From the NCBI GenBank assembly GCA_937899155.1, contig CALDJM010000052.1:1-7205 (forward strand): a stretch of 7,205 nt of DNA, written 5' to 3'. The stretch comes from an uncultured bacterium (lineage in GTDB: Bacteria > Patescibacteriota > Dojkabacteria > SC72). Positions 1 through 5,159 of this stretch are shown in pieces. Under the pieces are notes generated by a model. The model did not search any database and had not been told where the DNA came from. It saw only the letters and a program-made list of their open reading frames with translations. Every line of letters begins with the position of its first letter. Position 1 is the stretch's first letter. Both the position numbers and the translations under genes were made by a program.

Positions 1-25
1 GGATTTGAGAGAATATACACTAACT
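1..25. repeat. Terminal overlap, left copy
   Basis: This 25-bp sequence recurs at 7181-7205 with a single difference (G at base 9, C at base 7189). It lies inside coding sequence in the same phase in both places, so the simplest reading is that a circular molecule was cut here and the overlap left untrimmed. The mismatch changes Glu to Asp in the encoded protein. Confidence 0.85.
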
Positions 26-1824
26 ATACTGGTTTTCCTTCTGTTGGATTATTAGACCTTCAACACCACTTACCAGAGCGACCACTTGAATATGACTTCC
101 CTATGCAGTTTATCCACCGTAAGCATAACCAACAGAAATTCAAAGAAGCTATTAAGGGTAAAAAAACTTTCCAGATGGAAGATAATGTTCATACAATGGT
201 AGATGATGAAAAAAACCTTATAAAACGGTCTAAAATAACATACAACAGCAACGGAGAATTAAACCAAAGCAATATCAATGTAATTAAAGCCAAACCCACC
301 GAGGTAAGTATCTATGAAAGCCCATTAGAAGGTGAACCCACTAAATTTGAATGTACATGGATTTCAAAGAGTAGAGTTAAACCTTTAAAAACCCCACCCA
401 TGACAACAGAAGACATACTATCTTTTTTAAGAGAATCTGGGTTGATAGTATCAAGATATTATGCCCCGGATACTTTGAATGCTGTTTTAAATGGATATGC
501 AGAATACAACATGGCAGAAATTAAGACAGAGATACAGCAACCAGGTTTTTATTTAGATGAGAATGATAATCTGGTGATGGTTGATTATCAACCTGAATAT
601 ACTTTGGAAGGACTTACAGAAGCTTTGCAGTTGTTAAGGGAATTAACAGATGAATATTACAGCACCCAGAAGGATAAATTTTTACATGTTCTGAAGTGGG
701 GGTTAATCTCACCGTTTATTTACTGTATAAAACAGCAAGGAGATGTAGTTCCATGGTTATTCCTACATGGTAAAAGCCAATCTGGTAAAACAACCTTTGG
801 AATAATTGTTTTATGGGTTTGGGGTGTTTATGACAGAACCCATGCAGTAGGTGGGGAAGAAATATCCACCATAGCCAGGTTAGGACATGTACTGGAGCAG
901 GGAACATTCCCCACCCTGGTAAATGAACCTAAAGGAGCGATGAATAATGATTCTGTTATGGAAGGTATAAAAAATAGTATAGACACCCAGATATGCAGGG
1001 GAAGATACTATGGAACAAGATATAAACAAAGCCCAGCTTTATCACCCTGTATGATAACAGCAAACACTTTTAGACCTTCAGAAGAAGCAACAGCTAACAG
1101 GTTCGAGAATATAGATTTTACATTTAATGAAAAAAAGGACATACAACAGAAGGAAGAGTTCAATAACAAGTACAAACCCAAAGCAATGACAGATAACGCC
1201 CCATTAAGTGTTCTTAAATCATTAGGTGGGTTTATAGCTTCAAGAATGATTGAAGAACCGGAACTACTTAAAACCGACTGGAAGAAATTATCAGAACAGT
1301 TATTAGAAGAAGCTTACACTAAATGTGGTTTAGATATACCCCAATGGGTGAGAGAATGGACGGAAACTGAAACAATAGAAGACATAGAAGAAGAAGCTTA
1401 CACTATGGTAATAGATTTACTAAAGAGAGAAATTAACAGAGCTTACAATATCAAAATTCAAATAACAGATGATGAAGGAAGACAGCGAAAACAGGAAGAT
1501 ATTGTAACTGAAGATTTAACCGAGATAAATGTAACCATGACAGAAAAAGCCCACCATGTTATTTCCACCAGTAGCATATCATGGCTTACAGCAAAGGAGA
1601 TTAAAAATAAGGAATATGTACTGATAAGCTATCCCTTTGTAAAAATGGTTGAACGAGAAGTAGGACTATCAGAAAGTTTAAATTCTTTATCTGAAATGTT
1701 AGGGTGGGATAAAATAACAACTAAAATAGGTGGTAAATCTATTAAGTTTATAGGAACAGATAAGGTAAGCTTCTACCGTACAATATCTTATGAGGGGGTG
1801 GAAGAAGTACAGGATACCTTATAA
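1..1824 (+). CDS. Replication protein, C-terminal part: AAA+/SF3-like helicase (partial, 5' end open)
   Basis: The frame is open from base 1; the ATG at 103 is internal, since bases 1-102 encode a continuous linker in phase with the gene at the right edge. Joined across the circle the protein is 1024 residues, and this segment supplies residues 418-1024. The ATPase core is visible. The Walker A loop GKSQSGKTT is at bases 769-795. A Walker B-like strand, TFPTLVNEP, is at 904-930, with Asn-Glu in place of Asp-Glu. A sensor-1 strand ITANT is followed by NRF, the likely arginine finger. This order fits plasmid and viral AAA+/superfamily 3 replicative helicases, which form rings that unwind the origin. 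The first 150 residues are the primase-helicase linker and collar, and the last 120 or so probably form a winged-helix DNA-binding domain. The stop codon directly precedes the iteron region, placing the helicase beside its probable origin. Function class is confident; exact family is not. Confidence 0.88.
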   Translation, partial: GFERIYTNYTGFPSVGLLDLQHHLPERPLEYDFPMQFIHRKHNQQKFKEAIKGKKTFQMEDNVHTMVDDEKNLIKRSKITYNSNGELNQSNINVIKAKPTEVSIYESPLEGEPTKFECTWISKSRVKPLKTPPMTTEDILSFLRESGLIVSRYYAPDTLNAVLNGYAEYNMAEIKTEIQQPGFYLDENDNLVMVDYQPEYTLEGLTEALQLLRELTDEYYSTQKDKFLHVLKWGLISPFIYCIKQQGDVVPWLFLHGKSQSGKTTFGIIVLWVWGVYDRTHAVGGEEISTIARLGHVLEQGTFPTLVNEPKGAMNNDSVMEGIKNSIDTQICRGRYYGTRYKQSPALSPCMITANTFRPSEEATANRFENIDFTFNEKKDIQQKEEFNNKYKPKAMTDNAPLSVLKSLGGFIASRMIEEPELLKTDWKKLSEQLLEEAYTKCGLDIPQWVREWTETETIEDIEEEAYTMVIDLLKREINRAYNIKIQITDDEGRQRKQEDIVTEDLTEINVTMTEKAHHVISTSSISWLTAKEIKNKEYVLISYPFVKMVEREVGLSESLNSLSEMLGWDKITTKIGGKSIKFIGTDKVSFYRTISYEGVEEVQDTL

Positions 1825-1835
1825 CCGTTAAAACG

Positions 1836-1854
1836 CCGGTTACCGGTGGTTACC
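1836..1854. repeat. Long iteron, copy 1
   Basis: CCGGTTACCGGTGGTTACC, 19 bp, repeated perfectly at 1908-1926 (72 bp downstream). Each copy contains two GGTTACC words 10 bp apart, one helical turn, so a dimeric protein could bind both on the same face. Confidence 0.85.
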
Positions 1855-1907
1855 ATACTGGGAACATACCAAAGAAGGAAGGATAGAACCCCATAAGCCC
1901 CGAAACC

Positions 1908-1926
1908 CCGGTTACCGGTGGTTACC
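1908..1926. repeat. Long iteron, copy 2
   Basis: Perfect second copy of the 19-bp element at 1836-1854. It is followed at 1942-1951 by CGGTAACCGG, the exact reverse complement of its first ten bases, so the pair can form an inverted repeat around a short spacer. Confidence 0.85.
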
Positions 1927-1941
1927 GGGAAAAAGTTTAAA

Positions 1942-1951
1942 CGGTAACCGG
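1942..1951. repeat. Inverted iteron core
   Basis: CGGTAACCGG, reverse complement of the first 10 bases of the 19-bp iterons. It has the inverse orientation relative to both long copies. Confidence 0.75.
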
Positions 1952-2185
1952 TTAGCATAGAGTATAGAGCTAAATAAGAATGGATAATGCTTGGTTTAAT
2001 ATTGGTTACTTGGGGTTTTTAAGGGGAATAAGGAAATTTAAAACATTCCCAGGATATTTAAAACCTTCAAAGAGCTTGAAAAAAAATCCCGGTTACCACT
2101 AAAAGAAGGGGTAAAAAGTAAATGAGAAATTTTTTATTTTTTACAAAAAAGGAAAAAAGTACACTACTCATACATTTTTTATTTC

Positions 2186-2201
2186 TGGTAACTTGGTAAC
2201 T
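2186..2201. repeat. 8-bp iteron doublet
   Basis: TGGTAACT twice in direct tandem. It shares the GGTAAC core with the long iterons but in reverse orientation. Another GTAAC follows at 2216-2220. Confidence 0.75.
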
Positions 2202-2314
2202 TTTAAGTTTTTTCAGTAACTAAATATTTTAAAGGTTTTATTCAAAAAATAAACGGTTATAATTTCAGTAACCTTATTTTATTAAAATCTCTACTATATA
2301 ATTATAATAAAATA

Positions 2315-2330
2315 TTGGTAACTTGGTAAC
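2315..2330. repeat. 8-bp iteron doublet
   Basis: TTGGTAAC twice in direct tandem, the same element as at 2186-2201 and 129 bp away. Together with CCGGTAACC at 2395-2403 it brings the iteron series up to the promoter region of the helix-turn-helix gene, so binding here could also control that gene. Confidence 0.75.
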
Positions 2331-2417
2331 TATGGATTAAATTACATTTTAAAGAAAAAATATAGGTTACTTCTGATTTTAAAGAAATAATCAACCGGTA
2401 ACCAATAACATAAAATA

Positions 2418-2423
2418 AAGGAG
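2418..2423 (+). promoter_or_regulatory. Ribosome binding site
   Basis: AAGGAG, nine bases before the ATG at 2433. It is a good Shine-Dalgarno match and fixes this start. Confidence 0.75.
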
Positions 2424-2432
2424 CTGGTACAT

Positions 2433-2852
2433 ATGAAGGATATAGATAAACAAAAGAAATTCATAGAGTTAAGGGGTAAGAACTGGAGTTTACAAAGAAT
2501 AGCAGATGAAATAAAAGTTAATAAGTCCACCCTGATTAAATGGAATAAGGATTTTAAATATGAGGTTAGTAATGTTCACCACCTGGAGCTTGAAGCCCTA
2601 TACGAACAGCATAAAATGACAACAGAACACCAGATAAAATATCTGGGTGAACTCCAGGAGAAACTATTAACCGAGCTAAAGAATAGGGATTTAACCGATG
2701 TTAAGTCAGATAAAATTTTAGATATGCTGGTTAAGACAATTGAACAGTTAGAAAATTTACAACCAGAAATACAACCCACCTTCAGAACTGAAGATGAAAT
2801 AGAATATCAAAAAGACAGAGATAGAAATCCGTTATTAGCTGTGAGTTTCTAA
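2433..2852 (+). CDS. Helix-turn-helix DNA-binding protein (139 aa)
   Basis: Residues 7-40 form a clear helix-turn-helix: FIELRGKNWSLQRIADEIKV, then NKSTLIKW as the recognition helix. The pattern resembles the HTH of small-terminase-like and transposase-like proteins carried by mobile elements. Residues 50-110 are long, charged and heptad-like, so the protein probably oligomerises; the last 30 residues are acidic and probably disordered. It has no catalytic motif. It stands alone on its transcript, directly downstream of the iterons, whose last copies overlap its promoter region. Possible roles are an iteron-binding initiator accessory, a partition or copy-control factor, or an autoregulator; none is proven. 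A terminase role is unlikely because no large terminase or capsid gene is present. The start is set by an AAGGAG ribosome binding site. Confidence 0.8.
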   Translation: MKDIDKQKKFIELRGKNWSLQRIADEIKVNKSTLIKWNKDFKYEVSNVHHLELEALYEQHKMTTEHQIKYLGELQEKLLTELKNRDLTDVKSDKILDMLVKTIEQLENLQPEIQPTFRTEDEIEYQKDRDRNPLLAVSF

Positions 2853-2919
2853 CACCTACCAGGTAACATACTATAAAAAAATGTAGTGTATTCAACCTAT
2901 AAAAAAAGGAATATTCAGC

Positions 2920-2944
2920 ACCAAAAACGAACCAAAAATCCACC
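2920..2944. repeat. 11-bp near-doublet
   Basis: ACCAAAAACGA followed by ACCAAAAATCC, then ACC; period 11, with 9 of 11 bases shared. It shares CGAACCAAAAA with the doublet at 3167. Confidence 0.6.
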
Positions 2945-2971
2945 AATTCAGATTATTAACCTTTATGATTT

Positions 2972-2993
2972 TTCAACAAAAATTCAACAAAAT
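2972..2993. repeat. 11-bp near-doublet
   Basis: TTCAACAAAAA then TTCAACAAAAT, 10 of 11 identical. Confidence 0.7.
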
Positions 2994-3058
2994 AAGGTTA
3001 GTAAAACTTCAGTAGTTTTTCAGTGAAATAATGGGTGTTTACATTTACATATCTTTAC

Positions 3059-3079
3059 AGTTTCGGGAGTTTCGGGAGT
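3059..3079. repeat. 9-bp doublet, left half of module 1
   Basis: AGTTTCGGG twice exactly, then AGT. It is followed by the A-tract box ATAAAAAAGG at 3082-3091 and then by an 11-bp doublet of unrelated sequence. Confidence 0.85.
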
Positions 3080-3092
3080 CCATAAAAAAGGT

Positions 3093-3115
3093 AGTTTTTA
3101 TGCAGTTTTTATGCA
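3093..3115. repeat. 11-bp doublet, right half of module 1
   Basis: AGTTTTTATGC twice exactly plus one base. Single near-copies of its TTTTATGC end occur at 3308-3315 and 3359-3366. Confidence 0.85.
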
Positions 3116-3166
3116 AGCTATTGGTGGTTTCAAAAACTAAATTATGTCAGTATTTTTTCAGTGAAA

Positions 3167-3192
3167 AAAAACGAACCAAAAACGAACCAAAA
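3167..3192. repeat. 11-bp doublet
   Basis: AAAAACGAACC twice exactly, then AAAA. It directly follows a CAGTA box (3144-3163). The sequence is partly shared with the pairs at 2920 and 3394. Confidence 0.85.
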
Positions 3193-3207
3193 CAGCACAA
3201 AAAAAGC

Positions 3208-3229
3208 AAAAAGTGAATAAAAAGTGATG
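3208..3229. repeat. 11-bp near-doublet
   Basis: AAAAAGTGAAT then AAAAAGTGATG, 9 of 11 identical. Confidence 0.65.
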
Positions 3230-3367
3230 GTAAGAAGAAGGACAACCCACACACCAAACCGTTAATAAAAGATAGTTATACAGTTATCCTAAATAATAGG
3301 GTATCACTTTTTATGCACAAAATTAAATGAGTAAAAAAAAAGGAATATTACTGGAAGGTTTTATGCA

Positions 3368-3382
3368 GGTTACCAGTGGTTA
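3368..3382. repeat. Outlying iteron copy inside the doublet array
   Basis: GGTTACCAGTGGTTA matches the body of the 19-bp origin iteron with one substitution over 15 bases. It suggests that the iteron-binding protein also contacts this array. Confidence 0.6.
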
Positions 3383-3393
3383 AAAAAACGAAC

Positions 3394-3418
3394 AATAACA
3401 TCACAATAACATCACAAT
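3394..3418. repeat. 11-bp doublet
   Basis: AATAACATCAC twice exactly, then AAT. It is preceded by AAAAAAACGAAC, which echoes the doublet at 3167. Confidence 0.85.
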
Positions 3419-3461
3419 TTAACCAATAAAGAAGTGAAATTTAAAAATAAGGTATATGCTG

Positions 3462-3481
3462 AGTTTTCACCAGTTTTGCAA
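3462..3481. repeat. 10-bp degenerate doublet, left half of module 2
   Basis: AGTTTTCACC then AGTTTTGCAA, followed by GTTGC and the A-tract box at 3487. The position matches the exact left doublets of the other modules although the second copy has drifted. Confidence 0.5.
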
Positions 3482-3497
3482 GTTGCATAAAAAAAGA

Positions 3498-3525
3498 AAG
3501 GTTTTATGAAGGTTTTATGAAGGTT
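3498..3525. repeat. 11-bp doublet plus half copy, right half of module 2
   Basis: AAGGTTTTATG twice exactly, then AAGGTT. It follows the A-tract box at 3487-3496. Confidence 0.85.
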
Positions 3526-3540
3526 CTCACACATTAAATT

Positions 3541-3559
3541 ATGACAGTAGATGACAGTA
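3541..3559. repeat. CAGTA box, 10-bp doublet
   Basis: ATGACAGTAGATGACAGTA, itself a 10-bp doublet. It recurs at 3691-3709 with one change, exactly 150 bp on, and its first half with upstream flank (TAAATTATGACAGTA) recurs at 3138-3152. Unlike the other doublets its sequence is conserved between copies, so it is the better candidate for a specific protein-binding site. Confidence 0.75.
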
Positions 3560-3580
3560 TTTTATCAGTTTTATCAGTCA
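3560..3580. repeat. 9-bp doublet, left half of module 3
   Basis: TTTTATCAG twice exactly, then TCA. It is followed by the A-tract box at 3582 and a degenerate 9-bp pair at 3593-3610 (ATTTAGTGA, ATTTAATGA). Confidence 0.85.
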
Positions 3581-3690
3581 TATAAAAAAGGTATTTAGTG
3601 AATTTAATGAACCTATAAAAAAAGGAATTAATCCAGTTTTTCAAGTCATAAAAAAGGCAGGTTATTGGTAAGTTTTTGCACACTAAAAAA

Positions 3691-3709
3691 ATGTCAGTAG
3701 ATGACAGTA
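3691..3709. repeat. CAGTA box, second full copy
   Basis: ATGTCAGTAGATGACAGTA, 18 of 19 identical to 3541-3559. Confidence 0.75.
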
Positions 3710-3721
3710 ACAACCAGATAA

Positions 3722-3740
3722 TTTTTTTAGTTTTTTTAGT
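3722..3740. repeat. 9-bp doublet, left half of module 5
   Basis: TTTTTTTAG twice exactly, then T. It is followed by CGG and the A-tract box at 3744-3752. Confidence 0.8.
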
Positions 3741-3752
3741 CGGTAAAAAAGG

Positions 3753-3778
3753 AACTTTCCATGAACTTTCCATGAACT
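3753..3778. repeat. 11-bp doublet, right half of module 5
   Basis: AACTTTCCATG twice exactly, then AACT. It is the last clear doublet of the array; a TATA-like site follows directly. Confidence 0.85.
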
Positions 3779-3784
3779 ATATAT

Positions 3785-3793
3785 TTTATATAC
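3785..3793 (+). promoter_or_regulatory. Possible archaeal TATA box
   Basis: TTTATATAC at the right edge of the doublet array. No gene begins within 690 bp downstream, so if used it would drive a non-coding RNA or a very long leader. Such sites are common by chance in AT-rich DNA. Confidence 0.3.
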
Positions 3794-3881
3794 AAAAACG
3801 GGGTAAGGTGTTTTAGAAAAAAATAGTAATGTATTAATAAATGTTTGTCTAATATTACTATGACCACATATAACATTAGTT

Positions 3882-3906
3882 TACCTGGGTGGGGAACACC
3901 CAGGTA
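3882..3906. repeat. Perfect hairpin
   Basis: ACCTGGGTG (3883-3891) pairs fully with CACCCAGGT (3897-3905) around a GGGAA loop, and the T-A pair outside extends it to ten. It is conspicuously GC-rich for this region. It lacks a T-run, so a factor-independent terminator is unlikely; an operator or cruciform is possible. Confidence 0.6.
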
Positions 3907-4283
3907 GATTCTAATTAGTATTACTTACCGAGTATTTGCCAAAAACCAGTTGATTCTACTTTTTTAGTAACTTTTATTATATTGATTGAATGCTTAATTA
4001 TTCTAACACTTACCCCACTACCTACCTGTAATATTTAGGTTAAGGTTTTAGCTTAAAATATCTGTTCTGGGTTCATAGTGATGTGCCAACAGAAATGTTG
4101 AAAGTTGAAGGTGTTATATTAAATTATACCACTTCTTAATTAGATGGTAAAAGGTAGTAGTATAAGTAGTATCTATAATTAGTTGGAAGTAGTCAGATAA
4201 TAAACCCACTTCCATTGATGGTAAAAATCTCACTTTTAGAAATTCCCAAAAACTTCCCAAAAATTAAGTTTAATGTAGGGTAT

Positions 4284-4292
4284 TTTATATAA
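4284..4292 (+). promoter_or_regulatory. Probable TATA box for the 140-aa gene
   Basis: TTTATATAA is a good archaeal TATA match. Transcription would begin about 25 bases downstream, near 4317, giving a leader of about 170 nt before the ATG at 4490. The leader carries ACCAGCACCAAC (4333-4344), which also occurs in the small-RNA candidate at 5200-5211. Confidence 0.45.
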
Positions 4293-4489
4293 GTTTAACA
4301 CTTTAGAAGGTATCATTTTTTTGAACTGAAACACCAGCACCAACAGGAAGAAAAACAGAAAAAAGTATTACTCTTAATACTATATTCTAACTATCTGGGT
4401 GAGATGGTAAACCACCTTCAGTTCTACCAGAAATTTTATTGATGGTTAGTAATTTTACCACCACCTAAAAAGTAGTAGGGGAAGATATT

Positions 4490-4912
4490 ATGGAGCTGTA
4501 TAAAGCTGAAGTGAGGAAGTATAAGAAGGGTAAATATGACCAATGGAGTATCCCAATAAGCAAAGGACACTCCTTTGAAGATAAGGAAGAAGTAGTAGTG
4601 GGGAAGCTGGAAGACATAACCCACCTGGAAGCTGAAGTGGAAGATCTGAAAAAAACTAACAATCAATTAAACATTGAAGTTAAGGAAGTCCTGAAGAAAC
4701 TGACAGTAGCAACCGATATAATTAGTAAGCAAAAAGATTTGATAAGCACCCAGGATAAGGTGTTGGCTATATATATGAATAGGGGTATTTTCTCCAGGTT
4801 AAGGAATCCGATACCTAAAGATATGAAGATGTTAGAAGATAACCGAGAGAAATTAATTCAGTTGGAAGATTCAAGACCGTTAGTGATAGAATTACCTGGG
4901 AGGGAATCATAA
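4490..4912 (+). CDS. Hypothetical coiled-coil protein (140 aa)
   Basis: I do not recognise this protein. Residues 1-40 are basic and beta-rich (YKAEVRKYKKGKYDQWSIPI, then GHSFEDKEEVVVGKL), which loosely suggests a small DNA-binding beta fold of the AbrB swapped-hairpin type, but the match is weak. Residues 40-72 carry leucines, valines and isoleucines in heptad spacing and should form a coiled coil, implying a dimer. A charged segment rich in Lys, Gln and Asp follows. The C-terminal 40 residues contain FSRLRNPIPK and a final VIELPGRES. There is no signal peptide, membrane segment or catalytic motif, so it is probably cytosolic. It stands alone between two long non-coding regions. AGGGG at 4477-4481 serves as a weak ribosome binding site, and an oligo-T stop follows the gene. 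A plasmid maintenance or regulatory role is possible but unproven. Confidence 0.75.
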   Translation: MELYKAEVRKYKKGKYDQWSIPISKGHSFEDKEEVVVGKLEDITHLEAEVEDLKKTNNQLNIEVKEVLKKLTVATDIISKQKDLISTQDKVLAIYMNRGIFSRLRNPIPKDMKMLEDNREKLIQLEDSRPLVIELPGRES

Positions 4913-4933
4913 AAAAATAGTTTCATCAATACA

Positions 4934-4942
4934 TTTTTTTTT
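4934..4942 (+). terminator. Oligo-T terminator
   Basis: Nine T residues 22 bases after the stop of the 140-aa gene, with no strong hairpin in front. This matches intrinsic termination in archaea, which relies on U-tracts. Confidence 0.5.
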
Positions 4943-4944
4943 AG

Positions 4945-4974
4945 ATCTATACAAAAATCTATACAAAAATCTAT
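4945..4974. repeat. 12-bp tandem repeat, 2.5 copies
   Basis: ATCTATACAAAA twice exactly (4945-4968), then ATCTAT. It resembles the doublets at 2920-3778 but has a longer period and lies on the other side of the 140-aa gene. Confidence 0.8.
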
Positions 4975-5065
4975 ATCTATAATTGTTTTTGTTTATATCA
5001 AGTTATTAGAACTATTAATAGTAGTATTAGTTCACTTGATGTGTTCTTATTAAAAACAATAGATA
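4974..5065. repeat. Long imperfect hairpin
   Basis: Four nested pairings: TATCT (4974-4978) with AGATA (5061-5065); ATTGTTTTT (4982-4990) with AAAAACAAT (5052-5060); ATCAAGT (4997-5003) with ACTTGAT (5034-5040); and GAACTA (5009-5014) with TAGTTC (5028-5033). That is 27 base pairs with small bulges over 92 bp. As DNA it could act as a cruciform or single-strand origin; as RNA, as a stable fold. The pairing is AT-rich, so it is only moderately stable. Confidence 0.6.
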
Positions 5066-5130
5066 TATACCTACCATATATTAAATCAAAATGTTTTTAT
5101 ATGGTGTTACATTAAATAATCTTAAAGATA

Positions 5131-5140
5131 TTATATATAA
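5131..5140 (+). promoter_or_regulatory. Possible TATA box of a small RNA
   Basis: TTATATATAA lies about 25-30 bases before the predicted structured segment and 112 bases before its terminator. This gives a compact promoter-to-terminator unit. Confidence 0.4.
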
Positions 5141-5159
5141 TTAAAAATGGAGTTGATAC

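Larger units (their letters stand above)
1825..2432. other. Probable replication origin: iteron-rich non-coding region
   Basis: About 600 bp without a gene, filled with copies of GGTTAC(C/T) in both orientations. I count about a dozen, including 1838-1844, 1848-1854, 1910-1916, 1920-1926, 1943-1949, 2004-2010, 2091-2097, two each in 2186-2201 and 2315-2330, 2365-2371 and 2397-2403. The left part is locally GC-rich with two 19-bp perfect copies; the right part is very AT-rich, with A and T runs that could serve as the unwinding element. Iterons plus an AT-rich stretch next to a replication gene are the classic plasmid origin layout. Which protein binds them is not shown; the replication protein or the adjacent helix-turn-helix protein are candidates. 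Confidence 0.7.
2853..3793. repeat. Array of short tandem doublets with recurring A-tract and CAGTA boxes
   Basis: Non-coding stretch of about 900 bp in which many short sequences occur exactly twice in tandem, usually with a partial third copy. Periods are mostly 11 bp, with some of 9 or 10 bp, and the sequence differs from pair to pair. Exact pairs start at 3059, 3093, 3167, 3394, 3498, 3560, 3722 and 3753. Near-exact pairs start at 2920, 2972, 3208, 3541, 3593 and 3691. Between them recur ATAAAAAAGG boxes (2899, 3082, 3487, 3582, 3615, 3648, 3744, with one- or two-base variations) and ATG(A/T)CAGTA boxes (3144, 3541, 3691). The common module is a 9- or 10-bp doublet, an A-tract box, then an 11-bp doublet. 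One A-tract series is spaced about 33 bp apart (3582, 3615, 3648), which could curve the DNA. Role unknown; candidates are a partition site, an auxiliary origin or a recombination scar cluster. Confidence 0.8.
3794..4489. other. Non-coding region upstream of the 140-aa gene
   Basis: About 700 bp with no credible gene on either strand. It holds a perfect 9-bp hairpin at 3883-3905, a 7-bp inverted repeat (4184-4190 with 4208-4214), two further doublets (9 bp at 4156-4173; 11 bp TTCCCAAAAAC/T at 4243-4264) and a TATA-like site at 4284. Otherwise I see nothing recognisable. Confidence 0.6.

Noticed and set aside
103..105. ATG at 103 as the start of a separate helicase gene
   Set aside because: The frame is open upstream to base 1 and continues in phase from the primase gene at the other edge; no ribosome binding site precedes it.
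3031..3216. 61-codon + strand reading frame
   Set aside because: It runs through the doublet array, so its protein only reflects the repeats; no ribosome binding site precedes it and the composition is Lys-rich and unlike the real genes.
3534..3773. 79-codon minus strand reading frame
   Set aside because: It lies wholly inside the doublet array, has no ribosome binding site and gives a repeat-derived hydrophobic sequence.
2853..3793. CRISPR array
   Set aside because: Constant boxes are only about 10-19 bp and irregularly spaced, the segments between them are internally duplicated and of varying length, and no cas gene is present.
3850..3858. TAATATTAC, the nonanucleotide nick site of geminivirus and circovirus origins, close to a hairpin
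   Set aside because: It is not in the hairpin loop, no HUH replication protein is encoded, and such a 9-mer is expected at appreciable frequency by chance in AT-rich DNA of this length.
4436..4666. Two overlapping minus strand frames opposite the 140-aa gene
   Set aside because: They are antisense shadows rich in Phe and Ser, without start signals.
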